From Nocardioides aquaticus (lineage in GTDB: Bacteria > Actinomycetota > Actinomycetes > Propionibacteriales > Nocardioidaceae), in assembly GCF_018459925.1 (NCBI RefSeq), contig NZ_CP075371.1, forward strand, positions 4,402,001 through 4,466,000: a stretch of 64,000 nt of DNA. The letters are read 5' to 3'. Positions 43,673 to 53,421 of this stretch are shown piece by piece (within the stretch, counting starts at the first letter, position 1; each line of letters starts with the position of its first letter). The position numbers and the translations under genes are program-made. The notes beneath the pieces are model-generated. The model did not search any database, was not told the origin of the DNA, and saw only the letters and a program-made list of their open reading frames with translations.

Positions 43673-46600
43673 TCACTCCCCGCCGAGCGTGGAGACCTCG
43701 ACCGTGGTGGCGAGACCGGTGTCGCCGTAGCGGACCAGGCCCAGGTAGCGGTTGTCGGCCGCCAGGTCGGTCCAGGACGCCGTGTAGGTCGACTCCTCAC
43801 CCTGCGTCACCGGCAGCGGATCGGGCGACACCGTGAACCCGCCGAGCGTGTCGGAGGCACCGAGGTCGTAGGTGTCGAGCCGGAAGGCCATCGGGGCGCC
43901 GTCGTCGCCGGCGGCGAAGCCATCGACGAAGACCGCGTAGGCCTCGGACTCCGGGTCCTCGACCGTGACCGACTCGTCGGCCGAGCCCGTGGCCGAGCTG
44001 ACCTCGGGACCCGTGGCCGCGGAGCACGCCGCGTTCGTCGGGATCGCGACGAGGTCGAGGTCGGAGCTGTCGTCGGCTGCGTCGACGTCGAGGCGGAGGA
44101 CCTCACTGTCGTCGGCGACCGGCACGCAGTAGCCGGCCGACTCCCCGATCCCGACGGCGCCCTCGGTCGACTCGGCCTGGGCCAGGCCCAGCGTGGCGAG
44201 GTCGACCTCGCCGGTGCTGCCGCTGGTGATCGTGACGTCGGTGGACCCGGTGGTCCCGGTGCCCGTGACCACCTCCGGCGCCTCGAGGGCGGTCGGTCGC
44301 AGCGCGACCGGCATCCGGACCGTGGTGGGGCCGGTCAGGGTGACGAAGCCCTGGCGCCACTGCTCCAGCGCCGTGCCGGGCCGGGCGGTGAACTCGAGCG
44401 TCACCTTCCGGCTCACCCCGGCGCGCGGTGCCGTCACCGTCGGCGTGACCGCGCGGACGCTGAACCCGGGGACCCGGCCCCGGACCCGCCACGTCCCGGC
44501 CACCTGGCTGGTGACCCTGCGCGTCACGGTGGTGCTGCCCACCACGGCGTGGTCGGCGATCGAGGGCAGGTTCACCGTGCCCGCGGCGCGGCTCTCGACC
44601 CCGGTGTCGAGACCCTGCTCGGTGAGCAGGCCGTACCACTGGCGCGGCGTCGAGGTGATGAACAGGCCCGGCCGGTCCATGGCGGCCGGGGCGACCTGAC
44701 CGGCGCCCTGCGCGAAGGCGTCGCGGGAGGACCCGCCCTTCTCGGTACGCGTGCTGGTCGCCGTCGTCATCATCGCCGACTGGACCATCTGGGGCGTCCA
44801 GGTCGGGTTCTCGGCCATCAGCAGGGCACCGAGCCCGGCGATGTGCGGGGCGGCCATCGACGTGCCGGAGTAGAGGTCGAAGTCGCGGTCGCTGTTGGAC
44901 GGGGGCGCCACGGCCGCGAGCACGCTCTGCCCGGGGGCCGCGATGTCGGGCTTGAGGATGTCGCTGTCGTTGGCCAGGGCGGGGCCGCGGGAGGAGTAGC
45001 CCGAGACGACCGGCAGCGGGGCGCTGGCCTCCTCCGACTCGTTGCCCGGCAGCAGGGCGGCGGTCGGCGTCTCGGCGGTGTCGAGGTAGGCCGAGACCGC
45101 CGGCAGCGCGGTGTCGGGCAGGTGCACCGTGGGCACCGCGTGCAGGTCCGCGTCCAGGCTGCTGGCAGCCGGGTTGACCAGGATCATCGCGACCCCGCCG
45201 GCACGCTCGACCTCGGCGGACTTGGCCACGCGGTCGTAGGTGCCCCGGAGGCAGAGCACGACCGAGCCGTCGACCGCGGCGTCGTCCAGGGTGTCGGGGC
45301 CGCAGAGCGCGGCCTCGCCCGGGTCGGCACCCGCGGCGACCGCGTCGGCGGCGTCGACCAGCGGGGTCTGCGCGGGCAGGCCCTCACGGTCCACCATCGC
45401 GCCGAGGTAGGTGCTGCCGTCACCGAGCTCGACGGTGCCCTCGAAGTTCCGGTAGGTCGAGGAGGCCACCGTGGTCAGCCACGGGCTGTTGTGGGCCACG
45501 GTCGAGGCGGTGGGCCCGCTGTTGCCGGCGGAGGCCGCGACGAAGACGCCGGCGTCGGCGGCGCCGGCGAAGGCGATCTCGACCGGGTCCACGACGGTCT
45601 CCAGCGCACCCGAGATCGAGAAGTTGATGACGTCGACGCCGTCACGCACCGCGTCGTCGATCGCTGCGAGGATCGCGTCGGTGTAGCAGCCACCGGTGTC
45701 GGGGTCGGTGTCCTCCCAGCAGACCTTGTAGGAGGCGATCGAGGCGCCCGGGACCATGCCGGTGACCTCGCCGAAGTCGATGCCGTCGACGGTGACGCCC
45801 CGCACGACGTTGCCGGCGGCGGTGCTCGCGGTGTGGCTGCCGTGGCCACCCCCGTCGCGCGGGGAGAGGAACTCGGCCGGGGAGTACTCGTCCTCGGGGA
45901 CGCTGTCCACGAAGGTGTCCGGGTAGGCCCGGGCGCCGATCAGCTTGGTCGAGCAGTCGGCGACCGCGAACTCCTCGCCGGTCTCGCACGCGCCGCGGAA
46001 GGTGCCGCCGTCGGACTTGCGCATCGTGGTGGTGCCCAGCGGGTCGACCGTGGCGTCCCAGGGCCCGGTCGGGGTGACGCTGAGCGGGTCGCCGGTGAAC
46101 GACGGGTTCTCCGGCCAGATCCCGGTGTCGAGGTCGCCGACCACGATGCCGGACCCGGCACCGCGCTGCGAGCCGGCCTGCTTCTTCCAGACGCCGCGCT
46201 TGCCGTACATCCCGAGGAACGAGGCGGAGTTGTCGCGGGCGTCGATCGAGCGGGCCTCGACCGGGAGGACGGCGTAAACATCCTTGTCGGCGGACAGCTC
46301 GGCGGCCTGCTCGGCGCTGAGCTCGGTCGCGAACCCGTTCGTGGCCACGGTGTAGCTGCGGACCACCTCGGCCCCGACCGCGGAGGCCGTGCTGCGCTGC
46401 TGGCGGGCCAGGAAGGAGCGGTAGTCACCGAACGCCGACGTCCCGGTGCGCAGCGACTCCCCCGGGGCCGCCTTGGTCGGGGCGAGCCCCGGGGTGCCGC
46501 CGTCGTAGGCCGCGATGCTCGGCTGCGTCAGCAGCACGATGTAGCGGCCGTCCTCGAAGGTCTCCGCCGACCGCAGGTCGGCCGCACCCGGGTCGATCTC

Positions 46601-46741
46601 GCGCAGCCCCCCTGCCTCGTCGGCGGCCTGGGCGGCCTGGGCGGGCGACAGCGTCGCGACCATGGCGGCCGCGAGCACCCCCGCCGAGAGGGCGCCGAGC
46701 GTGCGGCGGCGTGCGGCACTTCCGGGGTGGGGCAGGGACAC
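43673..46741 (-). CDS. Secreted S8 (subtilisin-like) serine protease with PA and C-terminal domains
   Basis: A 1022-residue exported protease. The Sec signal peptide ends near SPAQAAQA. An I9-type propeptide region follows (YIVLLTQPSIAAY to about 165). The catalytic domain has Asp in VVGDLDTGIWPENP, His in GGGHGSHTASTAAGN, the oxyanion Asn in AASAGNSGP and Ser in YSGTSMAAPHIAGLGALL. A protease-associated domain is inserted between them (VVLCLRGTYDRVAKSAEVERAGG). The C-terminus has Fn3-like beta-rich domains. The layout resembles plant subtilases and actinobacterial extracellular proteases. GTG 46741 is preceded by AGGAG. It is monocistronic and probably acts in nutrient acquisition. Confidence 0.93.
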   Translation of the reverse strand: MSLPHPGSAARRRTLGALSAGVLAAAMVATLSPAQAAQAADEAGGLREIDPGAADLRSAETFEDGRYIVLLTQPSIAAYDGGTPGLAPTKAAPGESLRTGTSAFGDYRSFLARQQRSTASAVGAEVVRSYTVATNGFATELSAEQAAELSADKDVYAVLPVEARSIDARDNSASFLGMYGKRGVWKKQAGSQRGAGSGIVVGDLDTGIWPENPSFTGDPLSVTPTGPWDATVDPLGTTTMRKSDGGTFRGACETGEEFAVADCSTKLIGARAYPDTFVDSVPEDEYSPAEFLSPRDGGGHGSHTASTAAGNVVRGVTVDGIDFGEVTGMVPGASIASYKVCWEDTDPDTGGCYTDAILAAIDDAVRDGVDVINFSISGALETVVDPVEIAFAGAADAGVFVAASAGNSGPTASTVAHNSPWLTTVASSTYRNFEGTVELGDGSTYLGAMVDREGLPAQTPLVDAADAVAAGADPGEAALCGPDTLDDAAVDGSVVLCLRGTYDRVAKSAEVERAGGVAMILVNPAASSLDADLHAVPTVHLPDTALPAVSAYLDTAETPTAALLPGNESEEASAPLPVVSGYSSRGPALANDSDILKPDIAAPGQSVLAAVAPPSNSDRDFDLYSGTSMAAPHIAGLGALLMAENPTWTPQMVQSAMMTTATSTRTEKGGSSRDAFAQGAGQVAPAAMDRPGLFITSTPRQWYGLLTEQGLDTGVESRAAGTVNLPSIADHAVVGSTTVTRRVTSQVAGTWRVRGRVPGFSVRAVTPTVTAPRAGVSRKVTLEFTARPGTALEQWRQGFVTLTGPTTVRMPVALRPTALEAPEVVTGTGTTGSTDVTITSGSTGEVDLATLGLAQAESTEGAVGIGESAGYCVPVADDSEVLRLDVDAADDSSDLDLVAIPTNAACSAATGPEVSSATGSADESVTVEDPESEAYAVFVDGFAAGDDGAPMAFRLDTYDLGASDTLGGFTVSPDPLPVTQGEESTYTASWTDLAADNRYLGLVRYGDTGLATTVEVSTLGGE

Positions 46742-46875
46742 GGGATCTCCTCGAGGACCGGCCGCGCGCCAGGTCCAGAGGGCCCGGTCGTGAACACGGC
46801 TGCTGGCACACTCCGCCCGACCCCTGACGATGTCAAGGCTCCACGCCACGACCAGGGACGATCTCCCGCGTCCGC

Positions 46876-46913
46876 GGCTCCGGGCAGGACGTCCTGCGGT
46901 CCGGCCCGGAGCC
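46876..46913. terminator. Hairpin downstream of the fadA-fadB operon
   Basis: GGCTCCGGGC (46876-46885) pairs with GCCCGGAGCC (46904-46913). The intervening 18 nt contain a further palindrome AGGACGTCCT. It starts 12 nt past the fadB-like stop on the minus strand. No T-tract. Confidence 0.6.
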
Positions 46914-46924
46914 CTGGTGCTGCG

Positions 46925-49147
46925 TCAGACGGGGAACGCGCCGCCCGAGGCCGCGAGGTCGCGCAGCCACGGCGTCGGCCGGAAGCGCTCGCCGTACGCC
47001 TCGGCCAGCTCGTCGGCGCGGCGCACGAACGCGGCCAGGCCGATCTCGGCGGTGTCGTCGGCCGGGTCCTGGTAGCCGGTCATGTACTGCGCGGCACCCC
47101 CGGTCGCCGGCGGGAAGCCGATGCCCATGATCGAGCCGATGTTGGCGGCGGCCGCCGAGGTGACCACGCCCTCCTCGAAGCACTTCGCGGTCTCGAGCGC
47201 CTCGGCGAAGAGCATCCGCTGCTGGACGTCGACCAGCGGGATCTGCTGCTCGGCCACCGGGAACTCCTCCGCCAGCCCGGGCCACAGGCCCGTACGGCGG
47301 CCGTCGGCGTAGTCGTAGAAGCCGGCGCTCTTGAGCCGGGAGGGGCGGCCGAGCTCGATCATCCGGCGCACCACGGCCTGGCCGGGGTGCTCGACGACCT
47401 CGCGGCCCTCGGCCTCGTGGGCGTCGCGGGTCGCCTTCTCGATCTTCGCCATCAGCTCCATGTTGAGCTCGTCGGAGAGCTGGAGCGTGCCGACGGGGTA
47501 GCCGGCCTGGGTCGCGGCGCGCTCGAGGCTGCGGGGGTGCACGCCCTCGGCCAGCATCGCCAGGCCCTCGGTGACCATCGTGCCGATCACGCGCGAGGTG
47601 TAGAACCCGCGGCTGTCGTTGACGACGATGGGGGTCTTCTTGATCAGCTGCACGACGTCGTAGGCCTTGGCCAGGGCGTCGTCGGTGGTCTTCTCGCCGC
47701 GGATGATCTCGACCAGCGGCATCTTGTCGACCGGGGAGAAGAAGTGCAGCCCGATGAAGTCGGCCGGGCGGTCGACGCCCTCGGCGAGGCCGGTGATCGG
47801 CAGCGTCGAGGTGTTGGAGCACAGCAGCGCGTCGGCGTCCACGTGCGGGGCGACCTCGGCGAAGACCTTCGCCTTCAGCGAGGGGTCCTCGAAGACGGCC
47901 TCGATGACCAGGTCGCAGCCGGCCAGGTCGGCGGGGTCCTCGGTGGCGGTGATCCGGCCGAGCAGCTCGGCCTTCTTCTCCTCCGTCGAGCGGCCCTTGG
48001 CGATCGCCTTGTCGAGCAGGCCCTCGGAGTAAGCCTTGCCCTTGTCGGCGTTGGCCTGCGCGACGTCCTTGAGCACGACCTCGAGCCCGGCGCGGGCGCA
48101 GGAGTAGGCGATCCCGGCGCCCATCATCCCGGCGCCGAGGACACCGACCTTGGTCGGCCTCCACGGGGCGATGCCCTGCGGGCGCAGCGAGCCGGAGCCG
48201 ATCGCCTGGAGGTCGAAGAAGAACGCCTGGATCATGTTCTTGGAGTTCTGACCGGTGATCAGCGACGTCAGGTAGCGCGACTCGATCCGCGAGGCGGTGT
48301 CGAAGTCGACCTGCGCGCCCTCGACGGCCGCCGAGAGGATGGCGCGCTGGGCCGGGTAGACCGCGCCCTTGGTCTGCTGGCGCAGCAGGGCCGGGAAGGC
48401 CGGCAGGAACTGCGCGAGCGCGGGGGTGCGCGGGGTGCCGCCGGGCATCTTGTAGCCCTTGACGTCCCAGGGGTTGGCCGCCTGGTCGGGGTGGGCGGCG
48501 ATCCACGCCCGCGCCGCCGGCAGCAGCTCCTCGCGGGTCGCGACCAGCTCGTCGACCAGGCCCTTCTCGAGGGCCTGGGCCGGCTTGAAGCGGGCACCCT
48601 GGAGCAGGACCTCCATCAGGCCGGTCTGCAGGCCGAGCATCCGGACGACCCGGGTGACGCCGCCACCGCCGGGCAGCAGCCCGAGCGTGGCCTCGGGCAG
48701 GCCGAGCTGGGTGGCGGGGTGGTCGAGGGCGATCCGGTGGTTGCAGGCCAGGGCGATCTCGAGCCCGCCGCCGAGGGCGGCGCCGTTGATCGCGGCCACG
48801 ACCGGGCGCGGGAAGGTCTCGAGGCGGCGCAGGGACGCCTTGACGTCCTCGGCCATCGCGAACACCCGGGGCGCGTCGTCGCGGGTGGTGGTGACCATCT
48901 GCTTGAGGTCGCCGCCGGCGAAGAACGTCTTCTTCGCGCTGGTCACGACCACGCCGGTGATGCTGTCGCCGTCGGCGGCCAGCTCGTCGTGCAGCCGGGC
49001 GACGGCCGCGGCCATCGAGTCGCGGTAGAGGTCGTTCATCGTGTTGGCGGACTGGTCGGGGTCGTCGAGGGTCAGGGTGACGATCCCGTCGGCGTCGCGC
49101 TCGTAGCGCACGGCGGTCCGGGTCTGCTCGGTGGTGCTGGTGCTCAC
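46925..49147 (-). CDS. fadB: Trifunctional-enzyme alpha subunit, enoyl-CoA hydratase/3-hydroxyacyl-CoA dehydrogenase (FadB)
   Basis: A 740-residue fusion. The N-terminal crotonase domain (about 10-200) has the oxyanion stretch [10 protein letters not shown] and [21 protein letters not shown] with [15 protein letters not shown] holding the two catalytic glutamates. The 3-hydroxyacyl-CoA dehydrogenase part follows with NAD motif [51 protein letters not shown] and [12 protein letters not shown]. It hydrates and oxidises acyl-CoAs in beta-oxidation. Size and order match mycobacterial FadB, which pairs with FadA. GTG 49147 has AAGGA upstream. Expressed with the thiolase gene 52 nt upstream. Confidence 0.92.
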   Translation of the reverse strand: MSTSTTEQTRTAVRYERDADGIVTLTLDDPDQSANTMNDLYRDSMAAAVARLHDELAADGDSITGVVVTSAKKTFFAGGDLKQMVTTTRDDAPRVFAMAEDVKASLRRLETFPRPVVAAINGAALGGGLEIALACNHRIALDHPATQLGLPEATLGLLPGGGGVTRVVRMLGLQTGLMEVLLQGARFKPAQALEKGLVDELVATREELLPAARAWIAAHPDQAANPWDVKGYKMPGGTPRTPALAQFLPAFPALLRQQTKGAVYPAQRAILSAAVEGAQVDFDTASRIESRYLTSLITGQNSKNMIQAFFFDLQAIGSGSLRPQGIAPWRPTKVGVLGAGMMGAGIAYSCARAGLEVVLKDVAQANADKGKAYSEGLLDKAIAKGRSTEEKKAELLGRITATEDPADLAGCDLVIEAVFEDPSLKAKVFAEVAPHVDADALLCSNTSTLPITGLAEGVDRPADFIGLHFFSPVDKMPLVEIIRGEKTTDDALAKAYDVVQLIKKTPIVVNDSRGFYTSRVIGTMVTEGLAMLAEGVHPRSLERAATQAGYPVGTLQLSDELNMELMAKIEKATRDAHEAEGREVVEHPGQAVVRRMIELGRPSRLKSAGFYDYADGRRTGLWPGLAEEFPVAEQQIPLVDVQQRMLFAEALETAKCFEEGVVTSAAAANIGSIMGIGFPPATGGAAQYMTGYQDPADDTAEIGLAAFVRRADELAEAYGERFRPTPWLRDLAASGGAFPV

Positions 49148-49199
49148 GGGGAGTCCTTCGGGGTCTGCGGGACGGGGTGCGGGCGGCGGCGGGCCGCGG

Positions 49200-50411
49200 T
49201 CAGACGCGCTCGACGATGGTGGCGATGCCCATGCCGCCGCCGACGCAGAGCGTGGCCAGGCCGCGGCGCAGGTCACGCCGCTCGAGCTCGTCGACCAGGG
49301 TGCCGAGGATCATCGCGCCGGTCGCACCCAGCGGGTGGCCCATGGCGATCGCGCCGCCGTTGACGTTGGTGATCTCGTGGGAGATGTCGAGGTCCTGCAT
49401 GAAGCGCATCGCCACCGCGGCGAAGGCCTCGTTGATCTCGAACAGGTCGATGTCGCCGACCTCGAGACCGGCCTTGGCCAGCGCCTTGCGGGCCGCCGGG
49501 GCCGGACCGGTGAGCATGATCGTGGGGTCGGCGCCGGAGACGGCGGCCGAGATGATCCGGGCCCGGGGGGTCAGCCCGAGGTCGGTGCCGACCTGCTCGG
49601 AGCCGATGGCCACGATCGCGGACCCGTCGACGATGCCCGAGGAGTTGCCGGCGTGGTGGACGTGGTCGATCTTCTCGACCCAGTGGTACTTCTCCAGGGC
49701 CACGTCGTCGAAGCCGGCGTCCTTGCCGATCCCGGCGAAGGACGGCTTGAGGCCGGCCAGGCTCTCGGGGCTGGTGTCGGGGCGGACCATCTCGTCGTGC
49801 TCGAGCACGGTGATGCCGTTGCGGTCCTTGACCGGCACGACGGAGCCGGCGAAGTAGCCGTTGGCCCAGGCCTTCGCGGCGCGGTGGTGCGACTCCGCGG
49901 CGTAGGCGTCGACGTCGTCGCGGGTCCAGCCGCCGAGGGTGGCGATCAGGTCGGCCCCGATGCCCTGCGGCACGAAGCCGGTGGTCAGCGCGGTGGCCGG
50001 GTCCATCGCCCAGGCGCCGCCGTCGGAGCCCATCGGCACCCGGCTCATCGACTCGACGCCGCCGGCGAGGATCAGGTCCTCGAACCCGCTGCGCACGCGC
50101 TGCGCGGCCTGGTTGACGGCCTCGAGGCCCGAGGCGCAGAACCGGTTCAGCTGCACGCCCGCGACGGTGTCGGGGTAGCCCGCGGCCAGCGCCGCGGTCT
50201 TCGCCACGTCGCCGCCCTGGTCGCCCAGCGGGGAGACCACGCCGAGCACGACGTCGTCGACGCGGGCCGGGTCGAGGCCGGGGTTGCGCCGGCGGACCTC
50301 CTCGAGGAGGCCGACCGCGAGGTCGACCGGCTTGACCTCGTGGAGGCTGCCGACGGCCTTGCCCTTGCCGCGCGGCGTGCGGATGTGGTCGTACACGAAT
50401 GCTTCTGCCAT
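49200..50411 (-). CDS. fadA: Acetyl-CoA C-acyltransferase (thiolase, FadA)
   Basis: A 403-residue thiolase that cleaves 3-ketoacyl-CoA to acetyl-CoA plus a shortened acyl-CoA. Nucleophilic Cys in [13 protein letters not shown] at about 92, His in [13 protein letters not shown], and the C-terminal [18 protein letters not shown] and [15 protein letters not shown] with the second Cys. Length equals that of the mycobacterial FadA subunit of the trifunctional enzyme. ATG 50411 with GGGACGG upstream. It heads the fadA-fadB pair and is divergent from a MerR regulator. The shared upstream region holds an inverted repeat (50473-50489). Confidence 0.93.
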   Translation of the reverse strand: MAEAFVYDHIRTPRGKGKAVGSLHEVKPVDLAVGLLEEVRRRNPGLDPARVDDVVLGVVSPLGDQGGDVAKTAALAAGYPDTVAGVQLNRFCASGLEAVNQAAQRVRSGFEDLILAGGVESMSRVPMGSDGGAWAMDPATALTTGFVPQGIGADLIATLGGWTRDDVDAYAAESHHRAAKAWANGYFAGSVVPVKDRNGITVLEHDEMVRPDTSPESLAGLKPSFAGIGKDAGFDDVALEKYHWVEKIDHVHHAGNSSGIVDGSAIVAIGSEQVGTDLGLTPRARIISAAVSGADPTIMLTGPAPAARKALAKAGLEVGDIDLFEINEAFAAVAMRFMQDLDISHEITNVNGGAIAMGHPLGATGAMILGTLVDELERRDLRRGLATLCVGGGMGIATIVERV

Positions 50412-50472
50412 GACCGTCCCAGGTGTCGAGTGTGCCGCGGGCCGGGTCCCCGACGACCGCGTACGTCGATTG

Positions 50473-50489
50473 TGACACCATCACTGTCA
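50473..50489. promoter_or_regulatory. Inverted repeat between fadA and the MerR gene
   Basis: TGACA (50473-50477) and TGTCA (50485-50489) are inverted around 7 nt in the 154-bp divergent gap. MerR-type regulators bind such dyads within promoters, so this is the best operator candidate for the pair. It is short, and no clear -35/-10 set could be assigned. Confidence 0.45.
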
Positions 50490-50565
50490 TCGTGGTCAAG
50501 CCATCCGTGTGGCGTGGGTCACCGGCACCCGTCGCGGGCGCCGACCGAGGGCAGGGAGGTGCCGT

Positions 50566-51321
50566 GTGGACGAGGGCCTGCTGACGCTCGAGGAGCTCAC
50601 CGCCCGGGTCGGGATGAGCGTGCGCAACGTTCGCTTCTACACCTCGCGCGGCCTTGTGCCGCCGCCCGTGCGGCGCGGCCGGTCCGGCTTCTACGGCCGG
50701 GACCACCTCGCCCGCCTCGAGCTGGTGCAGGAGCTGCAGAGCCACGGGTTCACCCTCGCCGCGATCGAGCGGTACGTCGGGGGCATCCCCGACGACGCCA
50801 GCCCCGAGGACATCGCGCTGCGGCGCGCGATGCTCGCCCCGTGGCAGGCCGACCTGCCGGTCACGATGTCGCGCGGCGACCTCGAGAGCCGCGCGGGCCG
50901 TCCGCTCGAGGACGCAGACGTGGACACGCTCGGGGCCCTCGGCATCGTCCGGCCGGTCGGCCCCACCGGTCCGCCGAACCACTACGAGGTCGCGGTCTCC
51001 CAGCTCTCGATCGGGCTCGGCCTGCTCGACGTCGGCTTCCCGCTGGAGGCGGCGCGGGCCGCCGCCGAGGTCTACGCCGCGCACGGGCGCGCCGTGGCCC
51101 GCGAGCTGTACGAGGTGTTCCGCACCCGGGTCTGGCCGGTCTACCAGGAGTCCGGGGCGACCCCCGAGACCATCCAGGACGTCGTGGAGCGACTGAAGCC
51201 GCTGTCGATCAACGGGCTCGTCCACGCCTACGAGCTCGGCATGGACGAGACCAAGCGGGCCGGGATCACCGAGCGCGCCGAACGGTCCGCGCGGCGCGAG
51301 CCGCCCGGGCCCGCGGACTGA
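50566..51321 (+). CDS. MerR family transcriptional regulator, probable fadAB controller
   Basis: A 251-residue regulator. The N-terminal MerR winged helix (LTLEELTARVGMSVRNVRFYTSRGLVPPPVRRGRSGFYGRDHLARLELVQEL) is followed by a helical connection and an unusually long C-terminal domain (about 130-250) without metal-binding cysteines, so a small organic effector such as an acyl-CoA is more likely. GTG 50566 is supported by GGGAGG 7 nt upstream. It is divergent from fadA-fadB and so a likely regulator of beta-oxidation. The effector is not known. Confidence 0.85.
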   Translation: MDEGLLTLEELTARVGMSVRNVRFYTSRGLVPPPVRRGRSGFYGRDHLARLELVQELQSHGFTLAAIERYVGGIPDDASPEDIALRRAMLAPWQADLPVTMSRGDLESRAGRPLEDADVDTLGALGIVRPVGPTGPPNHYEVAVSQLSIGLGLLDVGFPLEAARAAAEVYAAHGRAVARELYEVFRTRVWPVYQESGATPETIQDVVERLKPLSINGLVHAYELGMDETKRAGITERAERSARREPPGPAD

Positions 51322-51386
51322 CCCGGCGGGGCGCCTGACCCGGCAGGGCGAGGCACGGTCCGGGTCCGGGCACCTATGTTGGGGCC

Positions 51387-52286
51387 ATGTCTGACTCCGT
51401 CTCCGTCCTGGTCACCGGTGCGACCGGCTTCGTCGGTGCCCGCCTGGTCCCGGCGCTGGTGGAGCAGGGCCGCACCGTGCGCGCGATGACCCGGCGCCCG
51501 GGCGGCTACACCGGCCCCGCCGAGGCGGTCTACGGCGACGTCGGCGACGTGCCCAGCCTCGAGGCCGCGATGGCCGGCGTCGACGTAGCCGTCTACCTGG
51601 TGCACTCCCTCGACGACAACGACTTCGAGCGCAAGGACGCCGAGGCCGCGCGCTCCTTCGGCCGCGCCGCCCGCGAGGCCGGCGTGCGCCAGATCGTCTA
51701 CCTCGGCGGGCTCGGCGACGAGGACGGCGACCTCTCGGCCCACCTGCGCTCGCGCCGCGAGGTCGAGACCCTGCTCGGTGAGGCCGGCGTGCCGGTCACC
51801 GTGCTGCGCGCGGCCATCGTGGTCGGCGCCGGCGGGATCTCCTGGGAGATCACCCGTCAGCTGGTCAAGAACCTGCCCGCGATGGTCGTGCCGAAGTGGG
51901 CGAAGACCAAGACCCAGCCGATCTCGATCGAGGACGTCGTGCGCTACCTCGCCGGCGTGGTCGACTGCGAGCCCGCGTTCGGCCAGACCTTCGACATCGG
52001 CGGCCCGCAGGTCCTCAGCTACCTCCAGATGCTGCAGGAGGCGGCCGAGGTGATGAACGGCCGGCGGCCGTTCGTGGTCACGGTTCCGGTGCTGACCCCG
52101 AAGCTCTCCTCGCACTGGATCGGCTTCGTGACCGACGTCGACGCCACCACCGGCAAGAACCTGATCGACTCGATGGCCACCGAGGTCGTCGTCACCGAGC
52201 AGCGCATCCGCGACATCGTCCCGGGCGAGCCGGTGGCCTACCAGGAGGCCGTGCGCCGCGCGATCGCGGAGTCCGCCCGCACCTGA
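51387..52286 (+). CDS. NAD(P)-binding atypical SDR (NmrA/NDUFA9-like)
   Basis: A 299-residue Rossmann protein with VLVTGATGFVGARLVPALVEQG (GxxGxxG) at the N-terminus and MTRRPGGYTG after beta-2, which suggests NADP. YLVHSLDDNDFERKDAEAARSFGRAA and VYLGGLGDE resemble the extended/atypical SDRs around NDUFA9 and YbjT. A classical YxxxK triad is not obvious, so it may be a redox sensor or isomerase rather than a dehydrogenase. ATG 51387 follows TATGTT (51375-51380) by 6 nt, indicating leaderless initiation. It converges on the CPBP gene. Confidence 0.83.
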   Translation: MSDSVSVLVTGATGFVGARLVPALVEQGRTVRAMTRRPGGYTGPAEAVYGDVGDVPSLEAAMAGVDVAVYLVHSLDDNDFERKDAEAARSFGRAAREAGVRQIVYLGGLGDEDGDLSAHLRSRREVETLLGEAGVPVTVLRAAIVVGAGGISWEITRQLVKNLPAMVVPKWAKTKTQPISIEDVVRYLAGVVDCEPAFGQTFDIGGPQVLSYLQMLQEAAEVMNGRRPFVVTVPVLTPKLSSHWIGFVTDVDATTGKNLIDSMATEVVVTEQRIRDIVPGEPVAYQEAVRRAIAESART

Positions 52287-52302
52287 CGCGCGGACGCCCC
52301 GG

Positions 52303-52321
52303 CCGTCCCGTGCGGGGACGG
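52303..52321. terminator. Bidirectional hairpin at a convergent junction
   Basis: CCGTCCC (52303-52309) pairs with GGGACGG (52315-52321) over a 5-nt loop between the NmrA-like gene and the convergent CPBP gene. No T-tract. Confidence 0.55.
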
Positions 52322-52325
52322 AGGC

Positions 52326-53036
52326 TCAGGCGGTGCCGAAGATGTACGGCAGCGCCACCAGCATGCTGATGGACCACACGCAGTGGGTGATGATCGGCGC
52401 CAGGATGCCGCCGGAGGCCCGGCGCTGCAGCCCCACGACGAGACCGAGCAGGATCGCGGCGAAGGCCAGCATGATGTTGCCGGTCGCGGCGGTGGCGATG
52501 ACGTAGGCCAGCGTCGACCACAGGATCGGGTACTTGGTGATCGCGGCGTAGAGCGCCCCGCGGAAGAACAGCTCCTCGGCGATGCCGTTGATCGCGGTGA
52601 TCGCCACCAGCAGCGGCAGGGACCCGGCGTCGGCGTAGGAGATCACCTTCGCGACCTGGTCGGAGAGCCACGGGATCTGGGCGACCACGAGGCCCCCGGC
52701 GACGAAGAACAGCGCCAGCCCGGCGCCGAGCGCCAGGGGCGCGGTGATCGGGCGCTTGGTGGGCCCGGACAGGTCGGTGCCGATCGGGATCCGGCCGAGG
52801 TGGAGCGGGCCGGAGGCGAACGCGCCGACGAACCACACGGCGGCGACGACCAGCGAGGTGACGTAGAACGCCGTGCTGCCGGGCTCCAGCCGGAGCAGGA
52901 AGCCGAGCACGACGGCGCCGGCGAGGACGAACCCCGCCGTGATCAGCTGGCGTCGCCTGAGGTCCTTCTGGGACTGCCGGTGGTCGCGCGGGACCACGTC
53001 CCACAGCGCTCGCTGCAACCAGGCCTGCACACACAT
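52326..53036 (-). CDS. CPBP-family (CAAX protease-like) intramembrane metalloprotease
   Basis: A 236-residue membrane protein with about seven hydrophobic helices. EELFFRGALYAAI carries the Abi/CPBP motif 1 glutamates and arginine. A later helix with GGILAPIITHCVWS supplies the motif 3 His. Related proteins are the Rce1-like prenyl protease and bacteriocin self-immunity factors. Nothing nearby suggests a bacteriocin, so a general membrane-protease role is assumed. ATG 53036 is used, with GTG 53039 immediately adjacent. The G-rich GAGGGG is close to the start. Confidence 0.86.
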   Translation of the reverse strand: MCVQAWLQRALWDVVPRDHRQSQKDLRRRQLITAGFVLAGAVVLGFLLRLEPGSTAFYVTSLVVAAVWFVGAFASGPLHLGRIPIGTDLSGPTKRPITAPLALGAGLALFFVAGGLVVAQIPWLSDQVAKVISYADAGSLPLLVAITAINGIAEELFFRGALYAAITKYPILWSTLAYVIATAATGNIMLAFAAILLGLVVGLQRRASGGILAPIITHCVWSISMLVALPYIFGTA

Positions 53037-53125
53037 CACCCCTCGTCCCCGACTGTACGGAGAGGAGGGGTGATGGTCCGTGCGGGGGGCGGACCGTGCC
53101 CGCCCCTCGCTCCGGCGGTGCTGCG

Positions 53126-53326
53126 TCAGTGCTTGTTCTTGTCCCCGCCGACGATGTTCTTCGCGGCGTCCTTGATCTTCTCGACGCCGTCCTTGAGGTT
53201 GGCGGAGGCCTGGTCGCCCTTGCCCTCGGCCTCGAGGCGCTCGTTGCCGGTCGCCTTGCCGGTGCCCTCCTTGAGCTTGCCGCCGAGGTTCTCGCCCTTG
53301 TTCTCTGCCTTGTCGCCGATCGCCAT
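53126..53326 (-). CDS. CsbD family stress-response small protein
   Basis: A 66-residue, highly hydrophilic and charged protein (MAIGDKAENKGENLGGKLKE, then EGKGDQASANLKDGVEKIKDAAKN), matching the CsbD family. These small proteins are abundant under general stress and controlled by SigB in Bacillus. Their molecular role is unknown. ATG 53326 has an excellent ribosome site (AGGAGG), implying strong translation. No hydrophobic segment. Confidence 0.9.
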   Translation of the reverse strand: MAIGDKAENKGENLGGKLKEGTGKATGNERLEAEGKGDQASANLKDGVEKIKDAAKNIVGGDKNKH

Positions 53327-53421
53327 GCTCGTCGCCTCCTTGAGGTGCGCGGCCGGTGCCGCGCTCGATGTCCTCACTGAACCACGCCGACCCAGCGCCG
53401 TACTCCCCCGGATGGAGGGGC

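Noticed and set aside
43376-49363. A 1995-codon open frame on the plus strand across the subtilisin and fadB genes
   Set aside because: It is antisense to two well-supported genes with intact catalytic motifs, and its translation is low-complexity Gly/Arg/Val. It is a third-position artefact.
52326-53036. A bacteriocin immunity system, suggested by the CPBP protease
   Set aside because: No bacteriocin precursor, modification enzyme or dedicated exporter adjoins it. The CsbD and amidotransferase neighbours do not support it.
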